A DNA stretch of 64,000 bases from positions 1,984,001-2,048,000 of the forward strand of contig NZ_CP059060.1 of NCBI RefSeq assembly GCF_014217875.1, given 5' to 3'. The number at the start of each line of letters is the position of its first letter. Within the stretch, counting starts at the first letter, position 1. Source of the DNA: Synechococcus sp. LTW-R. GTDB lineage: Bacteria > Cyanobacteriota > Cyanobacteriia > PCC-6307 > Cyanobiaceae. The position numbers and the translations under genes were made by a program. Below, piece after piece: positions 1 through 11,524 of this stretch. The notes below the pieces were generated by a model that worked only from the letters and a program-made list of their open reading frames with translations, searched no databases and had not been told where the DNA came from.

Positions 1-700
1 CGCCGCTTTGGGGTTGGGCCTCGAGCCGCGCTTCCTGGACGAGGCCACGGCTCAGCAGCTGGCCGCGCATCACCCCCGGGAGGCAGCCGCTGCTCAGGGG
101 TGGCGTGAGCCATTGGCCCTGGCGTTGCACCAGCAGGTTGGCGGCGGTTCCGCAGCAGAGTTCACCGCTCGTGCTGAGGAGCAGGGCGTCATCGGCTCCT
201 GCCATTTGGGCTTCGCGGCGGGCCTGGATACCTTGCCCGTAGGCAAAGGTCTTGCATTGGCTCAGGCGGCTGGAGCCGTTGCGCCGCTCATGGCGACTCA
301 CGATTGCCCGCACGGCTGAAAACTGGGGGGTGGTCGCACTGAGCTGCAGCCAGAAGCGCGGCGCGAGGGACTCCGGGCGGTCCAGACCGCGGCCGCCACT
401 GCCTCCACTCCAGTTCAGCCGCAGGGCGCCATGGCCATCGGGTAGATCGCAACGGGCAATCGCCTCCTCCACCAGCGGTTCGACCACGGCCGCCTGGGGC
501 GGCTCGGGTAGGCCCAGCAGCGCCGCACTCTGGCGCCAGCGCTCGAGGTGGGGCTCCAGCAACCGGGCGCGTCCATCCAGCACCAGCACCGTTTCAAACA
601 GACCGTCGGCCAGCAGGAGACCGCGGTCATTGAGGGGGAGTTCGGGCGCGTTCGCCTCCACCCAGCGGCCATCGATCCAGCTCAGGCTGCGGCCCTTCAT
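1..700 (-). CDS. pabC: Class IV aminotransferase, probable 4-amino-4-deoxychorismate lyase (3' end outside window)
   Basis: This would cleave aminodeoxychorismate to p-aminobenzoate and pyruvate with PLP in folate synthesis. The ATG is at 700-698 and 233 residues are visible before the window edge, so the C-terminus is missing. The N-terminal SWIDGRWV and NDRGLLLADGLFETV stretches and the CKTFAYG segment (Lys150, the expected PLP lysine) are typical of fold-type IV aminotransferases such as PabC and IlvE. The start overlaps the stop of pabB as ATGA, which points to translational coupling and favours PabC over a branched-chain aminotransferase. Family assignment is firm; substrate assignment rests on context. 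Confidence 0.8.
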   Translation of the reverse strand, partial: MKGRSLSWIDGRWVEANAPELPLNDRGLLLADGLFETVLVLDGRARLLEPHLERWRQSAALLGLPEPPQAAVVEPLVEEAIARCDLPDGHGALRLNWSGGSGGRGLDRPESLAPRFWLQLSATTPQFSAVRAIVSRHERRNGSSRLSQCKTFAYGQGIQARREAQMAGADDALLLSTSGELCCGTAANLLVQRQGQWLTPPLSSGCLPGVMRGQLLSRGLVQEARLEAQPQSG

Positions 701-2001
701 CCCAGGGCCTCCAGCAGCGGGTTCAGCTTCCAGCCCAATTCGTCGGCTTCGGCCTGGGGATCGGAGTCAGCGACGATGCCGCAGCCCGCATGGCAGCGCA
801 GGGTGGTGCCGTGTTGGAGCACGGTGCGGATCAGGATGCTGCTGTCGAAGCTGCCATCCCAATCCCGCCGAAGCAAGGAGCCGCAGTAGGGCCCCCGCGC
901 CACCGGCTCCAGTTCGGCGATGCGCTGGCAGGCCCGCAGCTTCGGTGCCCCGGTGATGGAGCCCCCCGGCCAGCAGGCCTGCAGGAGGTCGACCCAACTG
1001 GTGCCCGCCCGCAGTTGGCCGGTGACCACCGAGGTGAGGTGGTGGACCTGGGCGTAGCTCTCGAGGCCCACCAATTGCGGTACCTGGATCGAGCCGCTCT
1101 CGCAGACGCGGCCGAGGTCGTTGCGCAAGAGATCGACGATCATCACGTTCTCGGCGCGGTCCTTGCTGCTGCAGACCAACTCCGCCGCCTGATCGGCGTC
1201 TTGCTGGGTATCGACCATGCGCGGCCGGGTGCCTTTAATCGGGCGCGTTTCGACCTTGCCGCTTGGGCTGACCTGCAGGAAGCGTTCCGGCGAGGCCGAG
1301 ATCACCGCTTCCCCGGGGGCGACCACGAGGCCGGCAAAGGGGGCTGGGCAGCGCCGCCGCAAACGCTCAAACAGGCCCAAGGGTTCAGCGGGGGCCTCCA
1401 GTGGACTGGAGCAGCAGGCCGTGAGGTTCGCCTGAAAGATGTCGCCGCTGGCGATGCGTTCACGGATCCGCTGGACCCCTGCGCTGAATTCTTCCGGGCT
1501 GCTGTGCCAGTGCCAGTGGGAAATAGGCGTTGGCTCCGTGGGGTTGGCCTGGGTTCCAGCCAGTGCCTCCGCCCAGGTGGCCATGGCCTCCAGACGTGTG
1601 GGGTCGAGCCCCTCCAGCCAGAGCCTCTGCTCCTGCAGGTCGAAGCGAAAGATCGGATCGTGGCGGGCGATCCAGAGGGTCGCCATCGCATCGGCCTTCC
1701 AGTGGGCCGAAGGTTCCACCCAGGCGGCGGCTTCGTAGCTGAGCCAGCCGCACCAATGCCCCTCCCCCAGCTGGCGCAACGCCGTGAAGGGATTGCGACT
1801 GCCGCTCTCCTCCGGGAGGCCGCGGCAGACGATCTGCTCGAGCGGATCGGCGGCCAAGCTGGCCCAGCGCCCCAGGCTGCTGCCGTCCCCATCGAGCCAG
1901 ATCAGCCCCTCCGAGCCGAAGCGCGCGGCGAGGTGGCGGGCGAGGTCAGCGGGTTCGATCCAGGGGAGCGGCCGTTGGCTGGGCTGTGGAGCGCTGCCCA
2001 T
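697..2001 (-). CDS. pabB: Aminodeoxychorismate synthase component I
   Basis: The protein has 434 residues and belongs to the chorismate-utilising family (PabB, TrpE, MenF). The C-terminal catalytic domain carries ASPERFL, PIKGTRPR and GSITGAPKLRA. Lys256 in PIKGT marks PabB, because TrpE has Ala at that place. With a glutaminase partner it converts chorismate to aminodeoxychorismate; no glutaminase gene is in the window. The 3' end overlaps the downstream aminotransferase by four bases, matching a pab operon. Three bases separate its ATG from the stop of queC, so queC, pabB and pabC may share a transcript although the pathways differ. Confidence 0.9.
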   Translation of the reverse strand: MGSAPQPSQRPLPWIEPADLARHLAARFGSEGLIWLDGDGSSLGRWASLAADPLEQIVCRGLPEESGSRNPFTALRQLGEGHWCGWLSYEAAAWVEPSAHWKADAMATLWIARHDPIFRFDLQEQRLWLEGLDPTRLEAMATWAEALAGTQANPTEPTPISHWHWHSSPEEFSAGVQRIRERIASGDIFQANLTACCSSPLEAPAEPLGLFERLRRRCPAPFAGLVVAPGEAVISASPERFLQVSPSGKVETRPIKGTRPRMVDTQQDADQAAELVCSSKDRAENVMIVDLLRNDLGRVCESGSIQVPQLVGLESYAQVHHLTSVVTGQLRAGTSWVDLLQACWPGGSITGAPKLRACQRIAELEPVARGPYCGSLLRRDWDGSFDSSILIRTVLQHGTTLRCHAGCGIVADSDPQAEADELGWKLNPLLEALG

Positions 2002-2004
2002 CGT

Positions 2005-2697
2005 TTAGGGGCTCGTCAGGTCGGGGCGCCCGGCCTCGATCAGGGCCGCATCGCGAATGCGGCAGCTGTCGCAGACGCCGCATGGATGCTCGCCGCCGCT
2101 GTAGCAACTCCAGGTCTGCTCAATCGGTACCCCCAAGCGCAGCGCCTCCTGGACGATCTTGGTTTTGCTCCACTCCACCAGGGGCGCCCAGAGCTGGGTG
2201 CCATGGCCCTCTCGGCCGGCCTTGCTGGCTAGGTCCGCCAGGGTCTGGAAGGCGCCCAGGTAATCCGGGCGGCAATCCGGGTAGCCGGAGTAGTCGACCG
2301 CATTGACCCCCAGCACCAAGCGTTCGGCGCCGCGGGCTTCCGCCAGGCTGAGGCCGATGCTGATGAACACCGTGTTGCGCCCCGGGACGTAGGTGCTGGG
2401 GATCACCCCGTCCTGCACCCCCGTGTTGGGAACCTCCATGGCGGGGTCCGTCAGGGCTGAGCCACCCCAGGCCGCCAGGTTGACGCTGATGCTGTGGTGT
2501 TCGGCCAGGCCCAGGGCCTGCGCCACCGCGGCGGCGGCCTGGAGTTCGCGCCGATGGCGCTGGCCGTAGTCAAAGGAGAGGCCGATGACGCGGTAGCCCT
2601 CCGCTTGGGCGAGGGCGGCGGCGGTGGCGGAATCCAGCCCTCCGGAGAGCAGGGCGATGGCGGTGGGCAAGGTTTCGGTGGAGGGCACCGTCTCCAT
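2005..2697 (-). CDS. queC: 7-cyano-7-deazaguanine synthase
   Basis: QueC converts 7-carboxy-7-deazaguanine to preQ0 with ATP and ammonia, on the path to queuosine. The N-terminal SGGLDSATA is the ATP pyrophosphatase loop and the C-terminal cluster [15 protein letters not shown] supplies the zinc cysteines. The frame is open upstream to a GTG at 2730, which would overlap queE by 19 bases. I chose the ATG at 2697 (METVPSTE), which starts just after the queE stop and gives 230 residues, close to the usual family length. It lies directly downstream of queE, which makes its substrate. Confidence 0.92.
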   Translation of the reverse strand: METVPSTETLPTAIALLSGGLDSATAAALAQAEGYRVIGLSFDYGQRHRRELQAAAAVAQALGLAEHHSISVNLAAWGGSALTDPAMEVPNTGVQDGVIPSTYVPGRNTVFISIGLSLAEARGAERLVLGVNAVDYSGYPDCRPDYLGAFQTLADLASKAGREGHGTQLWAPLVEWSKTKIVQEALRLGVPIEQTWSCYSGGEHPCGVCDSCRIRDAALIEAGRPDLTSP

Positions 2698-2711
2698 GAT
2701 GCCCACTCGCC

Positions 2712-5005
<2,294 letters not shown>

Positions 5006-5046
5006 TCAATGTACCGGCCGGATCTAGGGGCCCCAGCTGCTAAGGC

Positions 5047-5532
5047 CTATTGATCGAGGAGGCTGCGCAGCATCCAGGCGGTTTTCTCGTGGATCTGCAG
5101 CCGTTGGGTCAGCAGGTCTGCGGTCGGTTCATCACTGGCGGCATCGGCCAGCGGGAAGATGCTGCGCGCGGTCCTGGCAACGGACTCATGGCCGCTGACC
5201 AGCAGCCGGACCATCTCTAGGGCGGGGGGCTGCTGGGGCGCTTCGGCAATCGAGGCCAGTTGGCCCAGGGCCGTGCCGCCATGGGGCGCGACGACCCCCA
5301 GGGCACGGATGCGCTCGGCGATGACATCCAGGGCGGTCCAGAGCTCCGTGTACTGGTCCATGAACATCAGGTGGAGCGTGTTGAACATCGGCCCCGTGAC
5401 GTTCCAGTGGAAGCCGTGGGTGTTGCCGTAAAGGACGTAGGTGTCCGCGAGCAGGCGGCTCAGGCCCTCAGCGATCTCCTGCCGCTGGGCTTCAGGGATG
5501 CCGATGTCGATGCTGGGCATGGTGCTGGCCAT
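5047..5532 (-). CDS. dps: Dps-family ferritin-like DNA-binding/iron storage protein
   Basis: The 161-residue protein is a single four-helix Dps domain. [11 protein letters not shown] and [21 protein letters not shown]-type helices carry the His and Asp/Glu residues of the inter-subunit ferroxidase site. Dps dodecamers oxidise ferrous iron with peroxide and protect DNA during oxidative or nutrient stress, which fits a photosynthetic host. It stands between pyrG and a sigma-factor gene, all on the minus strand, with 38 bases to the sigma stop. Whether this form binds DNA cannot be told from the short N-terminus. Confidence 0.9.
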   Translation of the reverse strand: MASTMPSIDIGIPEAQRQEIAEGLSRLLADTYVLYGNTHGFHWNVTGPMFNTLHLMFMDQYTELWTALDVIAERIRALGVVAPHGGTALGQLASIAEAPQQPPALEMVRLLVSGHESVARTARSIFPLADAASDEPTADLLTQRLQIHEKTAWMLRSLLDQ

Positions 5533-5570
5533 CTCTCGTGCGCGCGTCTGCCCGAGTGATAGCTGGATTT

Positions 5571-6719
5571 TCAGCCGCTGGGAGCGCTGTCTCCGTCGAT
5601 GTTCAGCAAGTAGTCGTGCACCCGGCAGCGGCGCTGGGGTTGCCGCAGTTTCAGGAGGGCCCGGGTTTCGATCTGACGGACCCGCTCGCGGGAGAGGTGC
5701 AGGTCTTCGCCGATCTGGGAGAGGGTCTGGGGGGTGTCGTTCTCCAGGCCGAAGCGCAGGCGGATCACCTCGGCTTCACGGCCGCTGAGTTCCTCCAGGA
5801 GGGCTTCGAGGTCGTCGTGCAGTTGGGTCTTTGTGAGGGCCTGTTCGGGGGTGGCGTGGCCGTCCTCCAGCAGTTCCCCCAGCTCGGTGTCCATGTCGCG
5901 GCCCACCCGGGTGTCGAGGGAGACCGAGCGCGGCACCCGCATCAGGGTCATGCGGATCACCTCTTCGCTTAGGCCCAGTTCCTTAGAGAGGTCGGCGACG
6001 GAGGCCAGGCGGCCGTGTTCGCTGGCGATTTGCCGTTGGGCTTTTTTGATGCGGTTGAGCTTCTCGGTGACGTGGACCGGCAGGCGGATCGTGCGGCTTT
6101 GCGTCGCGATCGCCCGGGTGATCCCCTGGCGAATCCACCAGTAGGCGTAGGTGCTGAAGCGGAAGCCCCGGGTGGGGTCGTATTTCTCCACGGCCCGCTC
6201 GAGGCCGAGGGTGCCCTCTTGCACCAGGTCCAGCAGCTCCATGCCCCGTTGCTGGTACTTCTTGGCGACGGCCACCACCAGGCGCAGGTTGGCCTGAATC
6301 ATCCGGTCCCTGGCCCGCCGCCCTTGGTGCAGGGCTTGCTTGAGCTCACCACTGCTCAACGCCGAGAGGCGTGCCCAAGCCGCGTGGCCGGCCTTGAGGG
6401 CTTCTTTCAGGTCAGCGCCGCTGCGTTGTTGGTGCTCGGACCACAGCTGCAGGCTGGGCCAGTGCCCCAGATGGGAGGCCAGCTGCTGGCGGCTGTGCTC
6501 CAGGTCCACCAGGGCCTGCAGCTCCTTGGATTGCTTGGCGAGGGTCCGGCGCTCCTGCAGCAGTTGCTCTCGGCGCTGGACCAGGCGAGCCAGGGTGAGC
6601 TCCTCCTCGTGGCTGAGCAGGTCAACGCGACCGATGTCCTGCAGGTAGAGGCGCACCAGATCACTGCTGCCGCGCTTGCTGCCGGAGTGTGCTGGTGGAC
6701 GGGGAGGACATTTGGCCAT
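5571..6719 (-). CDS. Group 2 RNA polymerase sigma factor (sigma-70 family)
   Basis: The 382-residue protein has region 1.2 ([21 protein letters not shown]), region 2 with the core-binding and -10 recognition helices ([20 protein letters not shown]), region 3, and region 4 with the -35 recognition helix ([20 protein letters not shown]). It lacks the long acidic 1.1 region of a primary sigma factor. The YLQDIGR signature is typical of cyanobacterial group 2 sigma factors used under stress, light or nutrient change. Which group member (SigB/C/D/E type) it is cannot be decided from sequence alone. A short palindrome lies just upstream of the start. Confidence 0.9.
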   Translation of the reverse strand: MAKCPPRPPAHSGSKRGSSDLVRLYLQDIGRVDLLSHEEELTLARLVQRREQLLQERRTLAKQSKELQALVDLEHSRQQLASHLGHWPSLQLWSEHQQRSGADLKEALKAGHAAWARLSALSSGELKQALHQGRRARDRMIQANLRLVVAVAKKYQQRGMELLDLVQEGTLGLERAVEKYDPTRGFRFSTYAYWWIRQGITRAIATQSRTIRLPVHVTEKLNRIKKAQRQIASEHGRLASVADLSKELGLSEEVIRMTLMRVPRSVSLDTRVGRDMDTELGELLEDGHATPEQALTKTQLHDDLEALLEELSGREAEVIRLRFGLENDTPQTLSQIGEDLHLSRERVRQIETRALLKLRQPQRRCRVHDYLLNIDGDSAPSG

Positions 6720-6752
6720 AGGCCGATGGCGATTGCCACCATCAAGCTTCAG

Positions 6753-6766
6753 GTCTCAACTGAGAC
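6753..6766. promoter_or_regulatory. Palindrome upstream of the sigma-factor gene
   Basis: GTCTCA-AC-TGAGAC is a perfect 6+6 inverted repeat in the 92-base gap before the sigma gene, 34 to 47 bases from the start codon. The position suits an operator. It does not match the cyanobacterial LexA or NtcA consensus as I know them. A 14-base palindrome can occur by chance, so this is only a candidate. Confidence 0.3.
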
Positions 6767-6811
6767 AGTGCCCTAAAGCCTTTGTTTGTATTCGGGTTCT
6801 GCCCTGAAGGA

Positions 6812-8635
6812 TCAGTCCTCTTCGTCCACCCAGGTGCTGGCCACATGCAGCTCCTGCAGCTGCTTCTCGGCCACACCGCCGGGGGCGTTGGTCATCAGGC
6901 AGCGTGCCTGCTGGGTCTTGGGGAAGGCGATGGTGTCGCGGATCGACTCCTCGCCCGCCAGCAGCATCACCATCCGGTCCAGGCCAAAGGCCAAGCCGCC
7001 GTGCGGCGGGGCGCCCATGTCGAGGGCTTCCATCAGGAAGCCGAACTGGGCATTGGCTTCTTCGAGGGGCAGGCCCACGGTTTCCAACACCTGGCGCTGC
7101 AGCGCCGAGTCGTGGATGCGCAGGGAGCCGCCGCCGAGCTCAAGGCCGTTGAGCACCAGGTCATAGGCCTGGGCGCGGGCCCCGGGCAGGGTCTGGGCCC
7201 ACTGGCTGGCATCGCTGCCCAAATCATCCGTATTGGGGGCGCAGAAGGGATGGTGCAGCGCCTCGTAGCGGTTCTCGTCCGCGTTGAACTCGAACATTGG
7301 GAAATCCACCACCCAGAGGAAGTTCCAGCTGTCGTTCTCGCCGTCGGCTTTGACCATGCCCAGTTCCCGGGCCAGGTACTGGCGCACGCGGTCCAGGGCC
7401 TTGTTCACGGTGGCGGTGTCGCCCGCACCAAACAGGATCAAGGTGCCGGGCTTGGCGCCGGTGCGCTCGAGCAGTTCGGCCTTCTTCTCGTCGCTGAGGT
7501 TGTCCTTGATGGCACCGATCGTGTCGATCTCGCCGCCTTCGCGGACCCGGATGAAGGCCAGACCACCGGCCCCCGCTTTTTGCGCTTCGCTGAAGACGTC
7601 CCCGCCGGGCTTGATGCGCACGTTGGAGACGGCGTCATTGCCGCCAGGGACGGCGATGCATTTGACCGAGCCGCCGGAGGCCACGGCGCCGCTGAAGACC
7701 TTGAAGCCCATGTCGGCCACGAGGTCGCTGACGTTCACCAGCTCCATGCCGTAGCGGGTGTCGGGGCGATCGGTGCCATAGCGCTCCATGGCGTCGTGCC
7801 AGGTCAGCCGCGGGAAGGGGCGGGGCAGATCAATGCCTTTCACGCTCTTCCAGATGGCCGTGATCAGGGATTCATTGAGCTCCAGGATCTGCTCTTGATC
7901 CATGAAGCTCATCTCCATGTCCAGCTGGGTGAATTCCGGCTGGCGATCGGCCCGCAGGTCCTCATCGCGGAAGCAGCGCGCCACTTGGTAGTAGCGCTCG
8001 ATGCCGCCCACCATCAGCAACTGCTTGAACAGCTGAGGGGATTGGGGCAGGGCAAACCACTCGCCGCCGCAGACACGGCTGGGGAGGATGTAGTCGCGGG
8101 CGCCCTCAGGGGTGGAGCGGGTCAGGACCGGGGTTTCCACCTCGATGAAGCCCTGCTCTTCGAGGAAGCGGCGCGCCGCCTGGATGGTCTGGGCCCGCAA
8201 CCTCAGGTTGCTGTTCATGCGCTCGCGGCGCAGGTCCAGGTAGCGGTGGCGCAGCCGCAGCTCTTCGCGGGTGTTCTCCTCGTCGTGCACCGAGACCGCG
8301 AAGGGCAGGTTGCCCTTGACGCTGTTCAGGACGGTGATGGCGCTGGCCAGCACCTCGATTTGGCCGGTGGGGAGCTTGTCGTTGATCGCATCGGCGGGGC
8401 GCTCGCGCACCTTCCCTTCCACCTGGATGACGGTCTCGTTGCGGAGATGTTCCGCCACGGCGAACATCTCGGCGCCGTTGTCGGGGTCGACGGTGATCTG
8501 AACGGTGCCGCTGCGGTCGCGCAGGTCGATGAAGATCACACCGCCGTGGTCACGGCTGCGGTCCACCCAGCCGCACAGCTGCACAGCCTGGCCGGTGGCG
8601 CTCTGACGCAGGTCGCCGCATCCGTGGCTGCGCAT
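6812..8635 (-). CDS. aspS: Aspartyl-tRNA synthetase
   Basis: This class II synthetase charges tRNA-Asp. It has 607 residues, the size of the bacterial type with an inserted GAD domain. The N-terminal OB fold ([20 protein letters not shown]) binds the anticodon, motif 2 contains the [18 protein letters not shown]-type loop, and motif 3 ends in [14 protein letters not shown]. It may be discriminating or act also on tRNA-Asn; the window has no evidence on that. It stands alone between the sigma gene and gcvT. Confidence 0.97.
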   Translation of the reverse strand: MRSHGCGDLRQSATGQAVQLCGWVDRSRDHGGVIFIDLRDRSGTVQITVDPDNGAEMFAVAEHLRNETVIQVEGKVRERPADAINDKLPTGQIEVLASAITVLNSVKGNLPFAVSVHDEENTREELRLRHRYLDLRRERMNSNLRLRAQTIQAARRFLEEQGFIEVETPVLTRSTPEGARDYILPSRVCGGEWFALPQSPQLFKQLLMVGGIERYYQVARCFRDEDLRADRQPEFTQLDMEMSFMDQEQILELNESLITAIWKSVKGIDLPRPFPRLTWHDAMERYGTDRPDTRYGMELVNVSDLVADMGFKVFSGAVASGGSVKCIAVPGGNDAVSNVRIKPGGDVFSEAQKAGAGGLAFIRVREGGEIDTIGAIKDNLSDEKKAELLERTGAKPGTLILFGAGDTATVNKALDRVRQYLARELGMVKADGENDSWNFLWVVDFPMFEFNADENRYEALHHPFCAPNTDDLGSDASQWAQTLPGARAQAYDLVLNGLELGGGSLRIHDSALQRQVLETVGLPLEEANAQFGFLMEALDMGAPPHGGLAFGLDRMVMLLAGEESIRDTIAFPKTQQARCLMTNAPGGVAEKQLQELHVASTWVDEED

Positions 8636-8680
8636 GTGGAAACAAGTGGGTGATCGGCGATTGTCCCACTTGGGGTGGGC

Positions 8681-9793
8681 TTAGCGCCGGTAGAAGGGGC
8701 GCCGCACCACCTCTGCGGCTTCGGCCTTGCCCCGAATTTCGACCGCGAGGGGAGTCCCGAGCTTGGCGGCGCCGGTGGCCACGCTGGCCAGGGCAATCCC
8801 GGCCTGCAGGCTCGGGGACCAGGTGCCGCTGGTGACGGTTCCAACCACCTCTCCGTCCTGCAGGACCGGATAGCCATGGCGGGGGATGGCCCGGCCCTGG
8901 AGCTTCAGTCCGACCAGGCGTCGCTTGAGACCGTCCGCGGTTTGTTGCTCGAGGACCGGGCGGCCGATGAAGTCCTTGGGCATCTCCAGATGCACCAGCC
9001 AGCCCAGGCTGGCCTCCAAGGGGGAGGTGCGGGCATCCATGTCACTGCCATAGAGATGCATGCCGGCTTCCAGGCGCAGGGTGTCGCGGGCGCCGAGGCC
9101 GCAGGGTTTCACGCCCCGCTCGAGGCAGGTCCGCCAGAAGTGTTGCCCGGCCTCCGCGGAGAGCAGCAGCTCAAAGCCGTCCTCTCCGGTGTAACCGGTG
9201 CGGCCCACAAAAGCCTCGCCGATGCCAGGCAGTGTCAGCTCGCGGTGGCCAAAGCGCGGGAGTCCGGCCAGGGTGCAGCCGGCCAGTGCCTCCAGGTGCT
9301 GTGCGGCATCCGGTCCCTGGAGGGCCAGGAGCGTGCCGGATCCCTTCAGGTCGATCAGTTCGATGCCTGCCGGCTCCAATTGGCTGCGCATCCAGGCCGT
9401 ATCGCTTTCGGCGCAGGCGGCATTGATGACCAGCACGAGCTCATGGACCTGCTTGCTCTCCAGCCAGCCCCGGTCGTAAATGATCAGGTCGTCCCGGATG
9501 CCCCCCTCGGCATTGAGCAGGACGGAATAGCAGGCTTCGCCGGGACCGATCCGAAAGAGATCGCTGGGCACGAGGCCCTGCATGGCGTCCTTGACGTTCG
9601 CTCCCCGCAGCCGCAGGACACCCATATGGGAGATGTCAAAGAGGCCGCAGTGGCTGCGCACGGCCTGGTGCTCGTCGATCAAGCCGCTGAATTGCACGGC
9701 CATCTCCCAGCCGGCGAAGGGCACCATTCGGCCGCCCGCCTCCCGCGCCGCATCGAACAGGGGCGTGCGCTGGAGGGAAGGCGAAGCGGCCAT
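8681..9793 (-). CDS. gcvT: Glycine cleavage T protein (aminomethyltransferase)
   Basis: GcvT transfers the methylene group from the H-protein lipoyl arm to tetrahydrofolate and releases ammonia. The 370-residue protein starts with LFDAAREAGGRMVPFAGWEMAV and GLFDISHMGVLRLRG, both family hallmarks, and ends with the C-terminal barrel domain. The other glycine cleavage genes of this window, gcvH and gcvP, are about 28 kb away on the other strand. No glycine riboswitch is visible in the region upstream of the start. Confidence 0.95.
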   Translation of the reverse strand: MAASPSLQRTPLFDAAREAGGRMVPFAGWEMAVQFSGLIDEHQAVRSHCGLFDISHMGVLRLRGANVKDAMQGLVPSDLFRIGPGEACYSVLLNAEGGIRDDLIIYDRGWLESKQVHELVLVINAACAESDTAWMRSQLEPAGIELIDLKGSGTLLALQGPDAAQHLEALAGCTLAGLPRFGHRELTLPGIGEAFVGRTGYTGEDGFELLLSAEAGQHFWRTCLERGVKPCGLGARDTLRLEAGMHLYGSDMDARTSPLEASLGWLVHLEMPKDFIGRPVLEQQTADGLKRRLVGLKLQGRAIPRHGYPVLQDGEVVGTVTSGTWSPSLQAGIALASVATGAAKLGTPLAVEIRGKAEAAEVVRRPFYRR

Positions 9794-9898
9794 GGCGGTC
9801 CAATGCTCAGGCGGATCCTATGGATCTCTTTCAACAAGAGGAAGAGAACCCGGAGCTTTTCGCCGTTCTGTGGCCGGCTTGGGACGGCGTGATTACTT

Positions 9899-10156
9899 TT
9901 GGCAGCCCAAGCCCTCAGAGCGATAGGCCCGCGTCCCTGCTGTAGAAGTTGCCGCCACTGCGCCTCTCCGAAAGGGGTGGAGTTGGGCTGGTGCCGTCTG
10001 CGCAAGCTGCCGATTCATCCGGAGCTGGCCGGGGAGTTGTGGTGCCACCACTGGACGGCTAGGCCGCCTCGCCTTCCCGTGGTGGGTCAGGGCGACGGTC
10101 TGCAATCGGCGACGCGCGATCGCCAGTTGGCCCTGACGGACGTTCTCGAAAACTGA
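9899..10156 (+). CDS. Small Cys-rich protein of unknown function
   Basis: I do not recognise a named family. The frame encodes up to 85 residues from a TTG at 9899. Cysteines occur as CCRSCRHC (a CX2C plus CX2C arrangement) followed by GWCRLRKLPIHPE and LWCHHW, a spacing that suggests a small zinc- or metal-binding fold. The stop is followed within three bases by a good terminator hairpin on the same strand (10159-10191), which supports a real transcript ending here. The start is uncertain because only TTG or other rare codons are available, and no clear ribosome binding site is visible. It diverges from gcvT. Confidence 0.5.
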   Translation: MAAQALRAIGPRPCCRSCRHCASPKGVELGWCRLRKLPIHPELAGELWCHHWTARPPRLPVVGQGDGLQSATRDRQLALTDVLEN

Positions 10157-10158
10157 AG

Positions 10159-10191
10159 CAAAACCGAAGATCCCCTGTTCTTTGGCTTTTG
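10159..10191 (+). terminator. Rho-independent terminator, possibly bidirectional
   Basis: CCGAAGA (10164-10170) pairs with TCTTTGG (10179-10185) around an 8-base loop. It is flanked by CAAAA on the left and TTTTG on the right, which can extend the stem or serve as U-tract in either direction. It directly follows the Cys-rich small gene. Confidence 0.6.
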
Positions 10192-10272
10192 TCGTCTGGG
10201 TGTCCTGGTTTGTCCGCTTGAAAGTGTCAAGCTGTCGCGATCAGGTTTCTGAGTTGCGGAGGTTTGAGGTCC

Positions 10273-10668
10273 ATGGTCACTTCCACCGTCGCGACTCCGA
10301 TTGAGCTGATGTCCGCCCAGGTGGACTCCGAGACCCTCTCGTTCCCCACGGGGGCCGCGATCTTCAGCAGCGGCCAGAGCGCCAACGCCATCTATGGCGT
10401 GCGGCGCGGCATCGTCGAAGTGATTGATGGCAGCGGTGCCAAGCTCTGCTGCCGCCCCGGCGAGCTCTTCAGCTACGAGGACATCGTCTGGAAGGACGGG
10501 GTCTACCGCAATGACGCCGTCGCCCGGACCCCAGTGGAGTTGGTGAAGCTCGACCGCCTGCGCTTCCTGAACCTGCTGCACAACCACCCCACCCTGGCGG
10601 TGCAGCTGATTGCCCAACAGCACGAGCGGCTGCGGGAGCAGCGCGCCAGCGGCACCTGCGCCTACTGA
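10273..10668 (+). CDS. Single cyclic-nucleotide-binding-domain protein (Crp-like N-terminal fold without HTH)
   Basis: The 131-residue protein contains one Crp/Fnr-type beta-roll domain: FPTGAAIFSSGQSANAIYGVRRGIVEVI, then CRPGELFSYEDI and the C-helix start FLNLLHNHPTLAVQLIAQQHERL. It ends where a DNA-binding helix-turn-helix would begin, so it is unlikely to be a classical regulator on its own. The Glu and Arg of the cAMP-binding PBC motif are not obvious, so the ligand is unknown. The frame is open to a TTG at 10264, but ATG at 10273 is preferred. It is convergent with speB and only one base separates the two stops. Confidence 0.75.
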   Translation: MVTSTVATPIELMSAQVDSETLSFPTGAAIFSSGQSANAIYGVRRGIVEVIDGSGAKLCCRPGELFSYEDIVWKDGVYRNDAVARTPVELVKLDRLRFLNLLHNHPTLAVQLIAQQHERLREQRASGTCAY

Positions 10669-10669
10669 A

Positions 10670-11524
10670 TCAGCGATCCAGCAGGAACAGCAGGCTGCGA
10701 ACCACCTTGGCGGCCAGAACGCTGCTGACCCCGGTGGGATCGAGCATCGGCGCTAGCTCCACCACATCGGCCGCCACCAGGTTGTGGTGACGGAGCTCAT
10801 TGACCAGGGCCGCAAAGTCGCTCCAGAGGAACCCACCCGGTTCCGGGGTGCCCGTGCCGGCCATCACGGCCGGGTCAAACCAGTCCAGATCCACCGTGAG
10901 ATAGAGCGGCTTGCCGCGCAGGGGCTTCAGCGCTTCCGCCATTCGCGCGATCGCCACCAGTCGCCCGGTCTGGCGCAGCTCTGAAAACTCCTCGCGGGTG
11001 CCGCTGCGGATGGCGATCTGCAGCAGCTGTTGGCTGGGGAGGACCTCCAGGCAGCGGCGCATCGCGCAGGCATGGCTGTGGTTGGCCCCCAGCCATTCGT
11101 GGCGCAGGTCCGCGTGGGCATCGAGTTGCACGAGCACCAGGTCGGGGTGCTGTTCGGCCACGGCGGCGACCGCCCCGGAGCTGATCGAGTGTTCCCCCCC
11201 CAGCATCAGTGGTTTCAGGCCCAGCCCCAGGACCGCTTCGGTGGCCTGCTTCACGGCGGCGACCACCGGCTCGGGGGCGCCAAAGGGGATGTCCACGGCG
11301 CCGAGGTCGGCGATGGCCAACTCCTCGAGATCCCGGTCGAGCTGGGGGCAGTAGCTCTCGAGGCCCGGGCTGACTTCGCGGATGGCGGCTGGCCCAAAGC
11401 GGGTCCCGGGCCGGAAGGAGGTGGTGCCGTCGTAGGGCACGCCAAACAGGCCCACCCGGCAGCCGGCGGGATCCCGCTGGCTGCCCATGTAAATGGCGCC
11501 GTCGCTGTCAAAGAGGTCGTTCAT
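10670..11524 (-). CDS. speB: Agmatinase/arginase-family ureohydrolase
   Basis: The protein (284 residues) carries the binuclear manganese-site motifs [14 protein letters not shown] and VDLDWFDPA followed by GTGTPEPGG. The most likely reaction is agmatine to putrescine plus urea, because the next gene upstream is spermidine synthase and the two overlap as ATGA. Arginine decarboxylase (speA) lies elsewhere in the window, so the agmatine route is complete. Arginase-family enzymes of cyanobacteria include a nickel-dependent guanidine hydrolase, so substrate should not be taken as proven; the speE coupling argues for agmatine. Confidence 0.87.
   Translation of the reverse strand: MNDLFDSDGAIYMGSQRDPAGCRVGLFGVPYDGTTSFRPGTRFGPAAIREVSPGLESYCPQLDRDLEELAIADLGAVDIPFGAPEPVVAAVKQATEAVLGLGLKPLMLGGEHSISSGAVAAVAEQHPDLVLVQLDAHADLRHEWLGANHSHACAMRRCLEVLPSQQLLQIAIRSGTREEFSELRQTGRLVAIARMAEALKPLRGKPLYLTVDLDWFDPAVMAGTGTPEPGGFLWSDFAALVNELRHHNLVAADVVELAPMLDPTGVSSVLAAKVVRSLLFLLDR

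Noticed and set aside
9794-9898. Glycine riboswitch before gcvT
   Set aside because: The conserved core segments of the glycine aptamer are not recognisable in the upstream region of gcvT, nor before gcvH.
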